In this document: positions 55,832 through 64,000 of the stretch, in pieces | How the letters are laid out: each line of letters starts with the position of its first letter | How positions within the stretch are numbered: position 1 is the first letter of the stretch | Assembly: GCA_963830775.1 (NCBI GenBank) | Contig: CAWHNT010000037.1 | Coordinates: forward strand, 62,001-126,000 | From: CAWHNT01 sp963830775 | Lineage (GTDB): Bacteria > Pseudomonadota > Alphaproteobacteria > Geminicoccales > Geminicoccaceae | Length of the DNA: 64,000 nucleotides | Direction of reading: 5' to 3' | Program-made: the position numbers and the translations under genes | Notes under the pieces: generated by a model | What the model was told of the DNA's origin: nothing | The model's input: only the letters and a program-made list of their open reading frames with translations | The model's database searches: none

Positions 55832-56752
55832 TCACCCGTCGCTCGTGATGGCACGCGAGGCCGCCGCCTGCTCTTCCAGCCAGGCCAGGAAGGTGCGGAC
55901 GCGCGGGTGGCGCTCGTGGCCCTCGCGGGTGACGACGTAGTAGGCGAAGTCGGCCGGGCGGGCCTGGGGGAGCGGGCGCACCAGGCGCCCGGCCAGCAGC
56001 TCGTCGGCGACCAGGGCGCTCCGGCCGAGTGCCACCCCCATGCCGCGGACGGCGGCCTCGACCAGCATCGTGCCGTCGGTGAAGCCGGGACCGCGCACGG
56101 CCTCCATCCCGCCGATCCCGGCCTCGCGCAGCCAGGTCGACCAGTCGAGCGAAGGCTCGTCGCTCGCCCGCTCGTGCAGCAGCGTGTGATGGCGCAGATC
56201 CTCGAGCCGGCGCAGCGGCTTGGGGCCGTGGATCAGGCTCGGCGCGCAGACGGGGAAGACCTCCTCGGTGAGGACGAGGCGGCAATGCAGGCCCGGATAG
56301 AAGCCCTTGCCGTAGCGCAGGCCCACGTCCACCGGATCGCGCGCGAAATCGACGTTCCGCACCTCCGCCCGCACGGTGAGCTCGATGTCCGGGTAGGCCG
56401 CGACGAAGCCCGGCAGGCGCGGGGTGAGCCAGCGATGGGCGAAGGACGGCAGCGACGAGATGACGAGCGGCCCCGCCACCGAGCCGCCGCGCATGTCCTC
56501 CACGGCCCGGGCGAGATGGCCGAAGGCCTTGCCGAGCTCGGGCATGCCGCCGCGCCCGGCCTCGGTCAGGGTGAGGCCCCGCGGCAGCCGGTTGAACAGG
56601 CTGACGCCGAGATCGGCTTCCAGGAGCCGGATCTGCTGGCTGACCGCGGCCGGTGTCACCGCGAGCTCGTCGGCGGCCCTGGCGAAGCTGCCGTGGCGCG
56701 CTGCCGATTCGAAGGCACGGAGCGCGTTCAGCGGCGGGAGGCGATGCGCCAT
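55832..56752 (-). CDS. LysR-type regulator (GcvA-like)
   Basis: A 306-residue protein: HTH PLNALRAFESAARHGSFARA, ADELAVTPAAVSQQIRLLEA, LFNRLPRGLTLTEAG; effector domain ITPRLPGF-like WLTPRLPGFVAAYPDIELTV, DVGLRYGKGFYPGLHCRLVL and VAEAAVRGMGVALG-like segments. The MAHRLPPLNALRAFE opening is typical of the GcvA/AmpR branch. Convergent with the TRAP operon; target unknown but could be that operon or the DUF1127 gene it diverges from. Confidence 0.92.
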   Translation of the reverse strand: MAHRLPPLNALRAFESAARHGSFARAADELAVTPAAVSQQIRLLEADLGVSLFNRLPRGLTLTEAGRGGMPELGKAFGHLARAVEDMRGGSVAGPLVISSLPSFAHRWLTPRLPGFVAAYPDIELTVRAEVRNVDFARDPVDVGLRYGKGFYPGLHCRLVLTEEVFPVCAPSLIHGPKPLRRLEDLRHHTLLHERASDEPSLDWSTWLREAGIGGMEAVRGPGFTDGTMLVEAAVRGMGVALGRSALVADELLAGRLVRPLPQARPADFAYYVVTREGHERHPRVRTFLAWLEEQAAASRAITSDG

Positions 56753-56861
56753 GAGGCTAAGCCCAGCTAGGTCACTGGGCCAGATCTTATCGTTTGAGAG
56801 CCAGCACCGCTATGCCTACCTTCCGTCCTGTAGCAAACAACTCAGCGACGGAGTCACCCCG

Positions 56862-57080
56862 ATGATCGCTCTCCATCGCCACACCGACCTCATCCCTTCC
56901 AGCCGCACCCTGCCCGTCTGGCAGGCGCTGAACGCCGCCGTCGGCCAGCTCGCGGTCTGGATCGAGCGCCACCGCCAGCGCCGCGAGCTCCTGGCCCTCA
57001 GCGAGCATATGCTGAAGGACCTCGGGATCAGCCGCGCCGACGCCCACGACGAGAGCAGCAAGCGCTTCTGGCAGGACTGA
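56862..57080 (+). CDS. DUF1127 protein
   Basis: A 72-residue protein whose C-terminal half WIERHRQRRELLALSEHMLK then DLGISRADAHDESSKRFW is the DUF1127 domain (RxxRrxLxxLsDhxLkDIGlsR). Such short Arg-rich proteins in alphaproteobacteria affect RNA turnover, phosphate or carbon metabolism. ATG 56862 is preferred by length; weak RBS. Divergent from the LysR gene. Confidence 0.88.
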   Translation: MIALHRHTDLIPSSRTLPVWQALNAAVGQLAVWIERHRQRRELLALSEHMLKDLGISRADAHDESSKRFWQD

Positions 57081-57084
57081 CGGC

Positions 57085-58099
57085 TCAGCTGCCGGCTGCA
57101 CCATGGATGTCGTCGAAGAAGTAGTCGCGCCAGGACTTCGGGCTTCGTCTTCAGGCGGCCCACCCGGTACATGAAGTCCGCCATCTTGTGCGTGTTGAGC
57201 GGGGCGAAGCTGTAGCGGATCGTCGGCGAGGCCAGGAGCTGGCGCAGCTCGGCCTCGCTGCCGAGGCCGGGCTCGCCCGCCAGCACGATCTGCAAGGCCT
57301 TCTCCCGGTCGGCCGCGATCAGCGCGTGGGCTTCGGCCAGCGCATTCAGCACGAAGCGGTTGACCTCGGGGTTGCGGTCGCGGAAGCGCCCGGTCGTGTA
57401 GAGGGCCGAGACCGTGGCCGGGCCGCCCAGGATCTGCTCCGAGCTGGTGAGCGCATGCACCTTCGGGTTTGCCAGCTCCTTGGTCTGGAAGGGCTCGTTC
57501 GAGAAGTGGCCGCTCACCCCGCTCACCCCGGCCAGCAGCGCCGGCACGGCCTCGCTGTGCGGCAGGGCGATGGTGAGCGCATCCAGCCGCTCGTGCTGGC
57601 CCTGCCCCCAGAGCTGCTCGGCCGCCATCTGCAGGAGCACGGCCTGCTGCGAGACCTTCACCGCCGGCACGGCGATCCGGTCGGCAGGCGTGAGGTCGCC
57701 CAGCGTCTTCACGGCCGGGTTGGTGGTGAGGAGCTGCAGCGTGGAGGCGTCGAGCCCGCCGATGGCCTTCACCCGCAGGGTCGTCTGCGTCTTGTCCCAT
57801 AGCGTGAGCAGCGGGCCGATGCCGGCGCCCACATAATCCGCGTTGTTCGAGATCAGCGCATCGTTGGCGGCGGCACCGCCCAGGACACGCGTCCAGCGGA
57901 CCTCGAGGTCCTTCACACCCGCGGCCTCCGCCTGCCGCTCCACCAGCCGCTCCTGCCGCATGATGATCGTGGGCAGGTAGCCGAGGCCGTACTGGTCGGC
58001 GATCGTGACCGTGCCGGTCTCGGCCGCCGCCGGCACCGCGGCAAAGGTGCCGCCGGCCAGCAGCAGGAACGGCAGGAGAAGGGCATGGCGCTTGCGCAT
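57085..58099 (-). CDS. ABC transporter substrate-binding protein (nitrate/sulfonate/taurine type), shift near C-terminus
   Basis: Signal peptide MRKRHALLLPFLLLAGGTFA. The body VTIADQYGLGYLPTIIMRQE, GVKDLEVRWTRVLGGAAAND, ALISNNADYVGAGIGPLLTL and SGVSGHFSNEPFQTKELANP matches the SsuA/NrtA/TauA superfamily. Near 57130 one base shifts the frame; the expected end is SWRDYFFDDIHGAAGS with stop at 57085, otherwise the frame reads through into unrelated sequence. Divergent from tauD-like gene; partner of the permease and ATPase at 59.1-60.8 kb. Confidence 0.87.
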
Positions 58100-58259
58100 C
58101 GGGTGCTCCGCAGGGTGATTGCTGACGCAATCCTGCAATTCTCTATCGAACATATCAAGATACCTTGTTTTCTCCGCCTCCGTCGCTCAGGATGCCCGGG
58201 TCCCATTCCGGGCCGGCGCCCTTCCGGCCGGCCACTCAACCCGTTGGGAGACCCGCAAC

Positions 58260-59090
58260 GTGAGCTACGAGACCATCCAGGTGGCCCCGGTGACACCGCG
58301 GATCGGTGCCGAAGTGTCCGGCATCGATCTCGGCCGGCCCTTGGGCAACCAGCAGTTCAAGGAGCTGCACGACGCCCTGGTCGAGCACCAGGTCCTCTTC
58401 TTCCGCGACCAGACCCTCGACCTCGACCGGCAGAAGGCGCTGGGGCGGCAGTTCGGCGAGCTGCACATCCACCCCGCCTCGAACTCCCCCGAAGGCCATC
58501 CCGAGATCCTGCCGATCCACGCCGACGCCAACTCGAAGCGGATCGCAGGCGAGCGCTGGCACTCGGACGTGTCGTGCGATCCCGAGCCGCCGATGGGCAG
58601 CATCCTGCACCTGCACACGGTGCCCCCTTCGGGCGGCGACACCCTCTTCGCCAGCATGCACGCGGCCTACGAGGCGCTCTCGACGCGGATGAAGGCCTAT
58701 CTCGAGGGCCTGACCGCCACCCATGACGGCGAGCACGTCTACCGGGGCCGCTACGCCGACCAGGGCATCGACGATACCGGCAAGGTCTATCCCAAGGCGG
58801 TCCACCCGCTGATCGCCCGCCATCCGGTGAGCGGCCGCAGGCTGCTGTTCGTCAATCCCACCTTCACCACCCGGATCAACGAGGTGCCGAAGGAGGAGAG
58901 CGACGCGGTCCTGCGCTTCCTCTACGAGCACAGCGCCAGGCCCGACTTCCAGGTCCGCTTTCGCTGGAAGGCGAACTCGGTGGCGTTCTGGGACAACCGC
59001 TCCGTCCAGCACATCGCCATGTGGGACTACTTCCCGCAAGTGCGCTCGGGCTTCCGGGTGACGATCAAGGGCGAGCGGCCGCACGCCTGA
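58260..59090 (+). CDS. TauD/TfdA family Fe(II)/2-oxoglutarate dioxygenase
   Basis: A 276-residue protein from GTG 58260. VTPRIGAEVSGIDLGRPLGN is the TauD opening. Iron ligands are His101 and Asp103 (GERWHSDVSC) and His251 (DNRSVQHIAMWDY); Arg266 (SGFRVTI) binds 2-oxoglutarate. Family members release sulfite from taurine or alkyl sulfonates or cleave aryloxy acids. It sits between an SsuA-like binding protein and the SsuBC-like genes, so an organosulfur substrate is plausible. Confidence 0.92.
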   Translation: MSYETIQVAPVTPRIGAEVSGIDLGRPLGNQQFKELHDALVEHQVLFFRDQTLDLDRQKALGRQFGELHIHPASNSPEGHPEILPIHADANSKRIAGERWHSDVSCDPEPPMGSILHLHTVPPSGGDTLFASMHAAYEALSTRMKAYLEGLTATHDGEHVYRGRYADQGIDDTGKVYPKAVHPLIARHPVSGRRLLFVNPTFTTRINEVPKEESDAVLRFLYEHSARPDFQVRFRWKANSVAFWDNRSVQHIAMWDYFPQVRSGFRVTIKGERPHA

Positions 59091-59149
59091 GGCTTTCCTC
59101 GTGCCTAACGGCCTTCGGCCTGCTTGAGGCTGGCCCGGCGGGATGGTGC

Positions 59150-59974
59150 TCAGCGCACCATCCCCCACCGCCGCACCGTCCGCCGCTCGATGGTGCGGAA
59201 GACCAGGTTCTCGACCACGAGCCCGATCAGCACCACGGCGGCGAGGCCGGCGAACACCTGGTCGGTCAGGAGCTGGTTGCGGGCCTCGAAGATGAACCAG
59301 CCCAAACCGCCCTGCCCTGAGCTCACCCCGAAGACGAGCTCGGCCGCGATCAGCGTCCGCCAGGCGAAGGCCCAGCCGATCTCGAGCCCGGCCAGGATCG
59401 CCGGCAGGGCAGCCGGGATCAGGATCGTCAGCACGTAGCGCGGGCCCTGCAAAGCGTAGTTGCGCCCGACCAGCCGCAGCGTCTCCGGCACGCTGGTGAA
59501 GCCCTGCAGCGCGTTGAGCGCCAGCGGCCACAGCACGGCATGGACCAGGACGAAGAGCAGGCTGGCCTCGCCGAGCCCGAACCACAGCATCGCCACCGGC
59601 AGGAGGGCGATCGCCGGCAGCGGGTTGAGCATGGCCGTGAGCAGGCCCAGGAAGTCACGCCCGAGGCGGAACGACACCGCCAGGGATGTGAGCACGAGGG
59701 CCAGCACCGCACCGATCGCATAGCCCTTGAGCAGCACCGCCAGCGATGTCCAGGCCTTGCCCAGGAGGCCATCGCCGATGCCCGCCACGAGGGCCCGCGC
59801 GGTCTCGACGAAGGTGGGCAGCAGCAGCGGGTTCGCCTGCCAGCGCGCCACCACCTCCCACAAGGCGGCCAAGAGGCCCAGCAGCACGAGCTTGCGGAAC
59901 CAGCCGGCTTCCCACAGCCGCTCGGCCGGGCTCAGAGGCTGCTCGACCAGGAGCTCGTCCAGTGTCCTAGCCAT
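59150..59974 (-). CDS. ABC transporter permease (SsuC/TauC type)
   Basis: A 274-residue protein, six spans. LLLPTFVETARALVAGIGDG; then FLGLLTAMLNPLPAIALLPV and AMLWFGLGEASLLFVLVHAV, the conserved permease core; the EAA-like loop IPAALPAILAGLEIGWAFAW; ending FRTIERRTVRRWGMVR. Start 59974 overlaps the ATPase stop by 8 bp. Together with the ATPase and the binding protein at 57.1 kb it forms an importer. Confidence 0.92.
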   Translation of the reverse strand: MARTLDELLVEQPLSPAERLWEAGWFRKLVLLGLLAALWEVVARWQANPLLLPTFVETARALVAGIGDGLLGKAWTSLAVLLKGYAIGAVLALVLTSLAVSFRLGRDFLGLLTAMLNPLPAIALLPVAMLWFGLGEASLLFVLVHAVLWPLALNALQGFTSVPETLRLVGRNYALQGPRYVLTILIPAALPAILAGLEIGWAFAWRTLIAAELVFGVSSGQGGLGWFIFEARNQLLTDQVFAGLAAVVLIGLVVENLVFRTIERRTVRRWGMVR

Positions 59975-60815
59975 GCCAGGGATGCCCCGCCGCCGGGCGC
60001 CCCAGGAGCGCATGCACCTGCCGCACCGCGGCCTGGAACTCGGGGTCCTCCGGCACGGCATCGTCGAGGCTGCCGGCCTCGACCTCGCCCACTACCCGCC
60101 CGGGATGCGGCGAGAGCACCACGACCCGGTTGCCCAGCAGCAGCGCCTCCTCGACCGAGTGGGTGACGAAGAGCAGCGTGCAGCGCACCGTCCGCCACAG
60201 CTCGAGCAGTTCCTGCTGCATCGTCCGCCGCGTCAGCGCGTCGAGGGCGGCGAAGGGCTCGTCCATCAGCAGCATGGCGGGCTCCATCGCCAGCGCCCGC
60301 GCGATCGCCGCGCGCTGCTTCATGCCCCCTGAGAGCATGTGCGGGTAGGCGTCGGCGAAGCCGGCGAGGCCCACCTTGTCCAGGTAGGCCATCGCCCGCA
60401 CGTCCGCCTGCTCCTTCGACAGGCCCCGCGCCATCCGCAGCGGGAAGGCCACGTTCCGGCGCACGGCCTGCCAGGGCAGGAGCTGGTCGAACTCCTGGAA
60501 GACCACGATCCGGTCCGGACCGGGCCCCCGCACCCGCCGGCCGTCGAGGCTGATGCTGCCGGCCACCGGCTCCATGAAGCCCGCGATCGCCCGCAGCAGG
60601 CTCGACTTGCCGCAGCCGGACGGGCCCAGCAGCACCAGCCGGTCGCCGTGCCGGATCTCGAGGTCGATGCTCTCGGTGGCGGTGATCACCCGGTCCGGCG
60701 TGCGGTAGCGCAAGGTCACCCCGCGCGCCTCGAGCAGCACGTCGGCCGGCGGCGGCGCCGGCAGCGGCTCGGTAAGGCGGCGCGGTGCCAAGCGGGTCGG
60801 GGCTGAGACCGCCAT
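59967..60815 (-). CDS. ABC transporter ATPase (SsuB/TauB type)
   Basis: A 282-residue ATPase: Walker A LLGPSGCGKSSLLRAIAGF, Q-loop VVFQEFDQLLPWQAV, signature MLSGGMKQRAAIARALAMEP, Walker B MLLMDEPFAALDALTR, and the H-loop VTHSVEEALLLGNRVVVLSP. This variant of the family has a longer N-terminus (TRLAPRRLTEPLPAPPPAD). ATG 60815. Confidence 0.93.
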   Translation of the reverse strand: MAVSAPTRLAPRRLTEPLPAPPPADVLLEARGVTLRYRTPDRVITATESIDLEIRHGDRLVLLGPSGCGKSSLLRAIAGFMEPVAGSISLDGRRVRGPGPDRIVVFQEFDQLLPWQAVRRNVAFPLRMARGLSKEQADVRAMAYLDKVGLAGFADAYPHMLSGGMKQRAAIARALAMEPAMLLMDEPFAALDALTRRTMQQELLELWRTVRCTLLFVTHSVEEALLLGNRVVVLSPHPGRVVGEVEAGSLDDAVPEDPEFQAAVRQVHALLGRPAAGHPWHG

Positions 60816-60891
60816 GGGTCCTCCTGGGCGCAGATCGACGATTGCGCCCAAAAAGCCCCTATATCTCTATCAAGTCAATTATGAATGAGCG

Positions 60892-61624
60892 CTAGGGCGC
60901 CTGCGCCCGCGGCGTCGGCTGCTCGTCGGGAGCGGCGTTCTTCAGCAGGAGCAGGGCCTCGATGGCGCGGCTCTGGTAGTCGCTGAGGACCGGGGTCGAG
61001 GAGGGCCGCGGCGAGCGGCGCTGCCGCCGGGGCGGCTCCGGCTCGGGGGCTGGTTCCTCAACTGGAGGAGCCTCGTCCGCCGCCACCGCGGCGTGGACCG
61101 CCGCATGCTCCTGCTGCAGCTCGCCGCGCAGGCGGCTCTCCACCCGCTGCATCGTCCGCAGCTCGGGATCGTCGGACGGACGAGGCGCGCGCGGCGAGGG
61201 GCTGGGGGTGCGAGGAGCCGGTGCCGGCTGCGGCGGCGCGCTTGTTGGCGGCGATCACGCCGTCGGCCAGGGTCCGGGCCGGGTCCTTGCCCATGCGCTC
61301 CTGGAGCAGGATGAACATGGCCACCCGCACGTCGCCCAGCGCTGTGGCCTCCATCAGGAGGTGGCGGGCGAGCTGGGTGAGGATGCGGCGCTGCTCGTCC
61401 TCGGGCATGGCGTGCAGGGTGTTGTAGCCGTCGATGAGGGCCTTGAACTCGGGCTCGGCCACGAGGGTCTCGACGTCGGCCGGGACCATGCCCTCCAGCC
61501 GTGCCACCTGCTTGGGCGTGAGGCCCATGGAGAGCTTCTGGCCCATGCGGCGGTCGCGGGCCGTGACCCGGGCGAAGGGGCGGTTGAGGCCCTTGCGGGT
61601 GGCGTAGTGGGCGGTGGCGAGCAT
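60892..61624 (-). pseudogene. Protein of unknown function with Pro-rich linker, one frameshift
   Basis: The N-terminal 120 residues (MLATAHYATRKGLNRPFARV, GLTPKQVARLEGMVPADVET, FKALIDGYNTLHAMPEDEQR, GDVRVAMFILLQERMGKD) are helical and soluble. A one-base change near 61225 leads to a Pro/Arg/Glu-rich linker (PAPEPEPPRRQRRSPRPSST) and a short C-terminal helix (SDYQSRAIEALLLLKNAAPD). No family recognised. Isolated between the ABC genes and a divergent catabolic cluster. Confidence 0.55.
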
Positions 61625-61813
61625 GGGGGAACGGGATAGCCGATCGGCTCGTTGGATGCAAGGTTTATGATCCTGATAACGTGATCAATTCATATAAGCG
61701 GTCCTAGCAGATGGGTGTTTCGTTCCGCTGGCAGGCCGAATTGCCTTAACAAGGCGGCGGCTTGCGGCTAAAGGAGACGCACAACCAGAAGCAAAAGTCT
61801 CGGGAGGCCAATC

Positions 61814-62887
61814 ATGTACCTGTGGCGGTTCACGCCCGCAGCGCTCCGCCTGCTCGCGGGCTGCGCGTTGACGCTCGGTGTTTCGGGAGCCGCGATGGCT
61901 CAAGGCGAGCCCTCGGGCGATCCCGCGTTCCTGCCGGCCGGCGCCAAGCTGGAGAAGATCGTCGACGGCGAGAAGAACGACCTCATCTTCGCGGAAGGGC
62001 CGGTCGTCACCTGCGACGGGCTGGTGCTCTGGAGCGACATCACCTTCACCGCCGCCAAGCCCGGGCCGCACGGGGGCCTGCGCGCCGGCAACATCATGCG
62101 CTTCGACCCGAAGAGCGGCGAGGTCTCGGTCTTCCGCTCGCCCAGCGGGATGTCGAACGGCCTCCGCATCGACCGCGACTGCAACCTCTTGGCAGCCGAA
62201 GGGGCGGACTATGGCGGGCGGCGGATCACCCGCACTGACCTGAAGACCGGGCGGGCCGAGGTCGTGGCCGGGCTCTACCAGGGCCGGCCGTTCAACTCGC
62301 CCAACGACATCACCAGCGATTCCAAGGGCCGGATCTACTTCAGCGACCCGCGCTATCTGGGTCACGAGCCGATCGATCAGGGGACCATGGCGGTCTATCG
62401 GATCGACCCGGACGGCTCGGTGCACCAGATCGTGACCGACGCCGGCAAGCCCAACGGCGTGGCGGTCTCGCCGGACGAGCGGACGCTCTACGTGGTCAGC
62501 AACGATGACGGGCGCTTCGACGCGCTGCGTATGGGCACGGCACCCATCACCAAGGGGGCCATGGCCCTACTGCGCTACGACCTCGATGCCGACGGCAAGG
62601 CATCGAACCGGCAGGTGCTGGTCGACTATGCCCCCGAGGACGGGCCGGACGGGATGATCGTCGATGCGGACGGCGACTTGTGGGTGGCGGTGCGCAACGC
62701 CAAGCGGCCGGGGATCTATGCCTACACGCCCAAGGGCGAGGAGAAGGCGTACATCCCGACCACCATCCCGACCAACGTCCATTTCGGCCGGGGCGAGGAC
62801 GCCAACCTGCTCTATATCACGGCCGACAGCAGCCTTTACCGGATCCGCACCAACAAGCGCGGCAATCACCTGCAGCAGCAGAAGTGA
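61814..62887 (+). CDS. SMP-30/gluconolactonase family protein, secreted
   Basis: A 357-residue beta-propeller with signal peptide (LRLLAGCALTLGVSGAAMAQ). Metal-site residues are Glu in LIFAEGPVVTCDGLVLWSDI, Asn in RPFNSPNDITSDSKGRIYFS and Asp in GVAVSPDERTLYVVSND. Family enzymes hydrolyse sugar lactones; the periplasmic form may open gluconolactone or a related lactone. Next to a PhyH dioxygenase and a TRAP binding protein, suggesting a catabolic cluster for a carboxylated or lactone substrate. Confidence 0.9.
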   Translation: MYLWRFTPAALRLLAGCALTLGVSGAAMAQGEPSGDPAFLPAGAKLEKIVDGEKNDLIFAEGPVVTCDGLVLWSDITFTAAKPGPHGGLRAGNIMRFDPKSGEVSVFRSPSGMSNGLRIDRDCNLLAAEGADYGGRRITRTDLKTGRAEVVAGLYQGRPFNSPNDITSDSKGRIYFSDPRYLGHEPIDQGTMAVYRIDPDGSVHQIVTDAGKPNGVAVSPDERTLYVVSNDDGRFDALRMGTAPITKGAMALLRYDLDADGKASNRQVLVDYAPEDGPDGMIVDADGDLWVAVRNAKRPGIYAYTPKGEEKAYIPTTIPTNVHFGRGEDANLLYITADSSLYRIRTNKRGNHLQQQK

Positions 62888-62921
62888 CAAGGCCGCGGCC
62901 CAGCCTTCAGGGAGCGTGAGG

Positions 62922-63777
62922 ATGACGCGGCTCAGCGAGCAGCAGGTCGAGCAGTTCCAGCGCGACGGGGTCCTGTTCCCGCTCGACGCCTACGAGCGCG
63001 GCGAGATCGAGGGCCTGCGCCGGAAGCTCGAGGCGCTGGCACAAGCCGAGGGCGGCAAGCTCTCGCGCGGCACCAACCAGAAGCCGCACATGCTGCTGCC
63101 CTGGCTTGCCGACATGATCCGCGAGCCGCGCATCCTCGACGCCGTTGAAGGTGTGCTGGGGCCCAATCTCCTGTGCTGGGCCTCGGGCTTCTTCTGGAAG
63201 CAGCCCCAGGACCCGGCCTACATCTCCTGGCACCAGGATTTCGACCTACTGGGGCCTGTCGCATCCCGACATCGTCACCGCCTGGGTGGCCTTCACGCCC
63301 AGCACGCCCGAGAGCGGCTGCATGCGGGTGGTGCCCGGCACGCACAAGCGGGACCAGGTGGCGCATCGGGACACGTTCGCGGCCGAGAACCTGCTCAGCC
63401 GGGGGCAGGAGATCGCGGTCGACGTGAACGAGGAGGATGCCGTCGACGTCGTCCTCCAGCCGGGCCAGATGTCGCTGCACCATGTGCGGCTGTTCCACGG
63501 CTCCGAGCCCAACCGCGCCGACCATCCGCGGATCGGCTACGCCATCCGCTACATCCCCACCTACATCCGCCAGACCGCGGGCGTGCGGGACAGCGCCACG
63601 CTGGTGCGCGGCAAGGACGAGTTCGGGAACTTCGACCCGGAGCCGACGCCACGCACCGACTTCGACCCCGAGTGCGTGGCCTTCCACGCCCAGATGTTGG
63701 ATCGGGCAGCACAGATCCTCTATGCCGGTGCCGCCCAGGTGAAGACTTTCGAGGGGCCTGGCGCCCGCGCCATGTAG
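62922..63777 (+). pseudogene. Phytanoyl-CoA dioxygenase (PhyH) family protein, one frameshift
   Basis: It starts MTRLSEQQVEQFQRDGVLFP. Fe ligands His104 and Asp106 in ISWHQDFDLL are followed by a shift near 63250. The rest reads SHPDIVTAWVAFTPSTPESG, CMRVVPGTHKRDQVAHRDTF, and the distal His in SLHHVRLFHGSEPNRADHPR, ending TFEGPGARAM. One base restored gives a normal 285-residue enzyme. It follows the gluconolactonase by 34 bp; both probably belong to one operon. Confidence 0.88.
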
Positions 63778-63808
63778 GGTGCCACCAAGAAGACAAGGAC
63801 AGGGAGGG

Positions 63809-64000
63809 ATGACCCCGATGATGCGCTTCATCGCGGCACTGCTGCTCGGCATCGCCGCGGCTGCCGGCACGGCCTCGGCCGCCGACTACTCGATCAAGCT
63901 GGCGCATTCGCTCTCCAGCACGGAGCCGGCGCACCTCGCGGCCGAGTTCTTCGCCAAGAACGTGGCCGAGCGCAGCGGCGGCCGGATCGACGTCCAGGTC
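63809..64000 (+). CDS. TRAP transporter substrate-binding protein, N-terminal part (runs off window)
   Basis: GGGAGGG precedes ATG 63809. Signal peptide MMRFIAALLLGIAAAAGTAS is followed by ADYSIKLAHSLSSTEPAHLA, then AEFFAKNVAERSGGRIDVQV, the N-terminal DctP pattern (KLAHxLxxxxPxHxAAxxFxxxVxxxSxGRIxVxV). The gene continues beyond the window. It likely feeds the lactonase/dioxygenase pathway. Confidence 0.85.
   Translation, partial: MTPMMRFIAALLLGIAAAAGTASAADYSIKLAHSLSSTEPAHLAAEFFAKNVAERSGGRIDVQV

Overview
The window comes from a very GC-rich bacterium, most likely an alphaproteobacterium of the Rhodospirillales/Geminicoccaceae kind. This is an inference from gene content: three TRAP transporter loci, a DUF1127 protein, DUF29, NnrU, a PfkB adenosine kinase, LysR/GcvA-type and MarR regulators, and a TauD/alkanesulfonate-type ABC locus. 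No rRNA, tRNA or CRISPR array was found.

Layout. 1-15.3 kb is an insertion-rich, frameshift-rich region. It holds an amidohydrolase tail, a CDGSH protein, DUF29, two inverted copies of one IS3-family element, an NnrU-like gene, a glutathione peroxidase and a membrane/[2Fe-2S]/adenylate cyclase gene cut in two by the second IS3 copy. These are followed by a phospholipase A2-like lipoprotein, an AbrB/VapC toxin-antitoxin pair and a polar amino acid ABC transporter whose genes are all frameshifted. A 396-bp nearly pure C/T tract lies next to an ISAs1 element.

15.3-21.7 kb carries a two-gene TIR + nSTAND-NTPase/WD40 locus, a candidate immune system. The STAND gene is split by an IS630 element that itself contains an IS110 element. 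Removing the nested insert with one TA copy rejoins the STAND frame exactly. 21.7-24.3 kb holds a PqqD-like protein and a family 2 glycosyltransferase flanked by two paralogous 54-57 residue ORFs. One of these is split by an IS5 element with a TTA duplication. This is a candidate peptide-modification locus.

24.3-33 kb: a DUF1232 protein, a TRAP operon with a FitA/VapC-type toxin-antitoxin pair embedded between the binding protein and the permeases, a methyltransferase, two secreted proteins, an MFS exporter and two MarR regulators with palindromic operator-like sites. 33-43.7 kb is intact: MATE exporter, BamE-like lipoprotein, bactofilin, EI24 membrane protein, adenosine kinase with a DUF2786 protein, and a full stressosome operon (RsbR, RsbS, RsbT, RsbX) joined to a histidine kinase and a response regulator. 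The kinase carries an RsbU-like N-terminus, so RsbT probably switches a two-component system instead of a sigma-B phosphatase.

43.8-52.8 kb: O-acetylhomoserine sulfhydrylase (MetY), a frameshifted ISAs1 transposase, an IS1595 remnant, a divergent frameshifted GroEL paralog without GroES, two small unknown proteins, a HAD hydrolase and an IS701 remnant. 52.9-64 kb: a second TRAP operon, a LysR regulator, DUF1127, a taurine/sulfonate-like ABC transporter with a TauD dioxygenase, and a gluconolactonase / phytanoyl-CoA dioxygenase / TRAP binding protein cluster running off the right edge.

Many well-conserved genes carry single-base frameshifts while others nearby are perfect. Whether these are real decay or consensus indel errors cannot be decided from the sequence; genes called pseudogene here may be intact in the organism.
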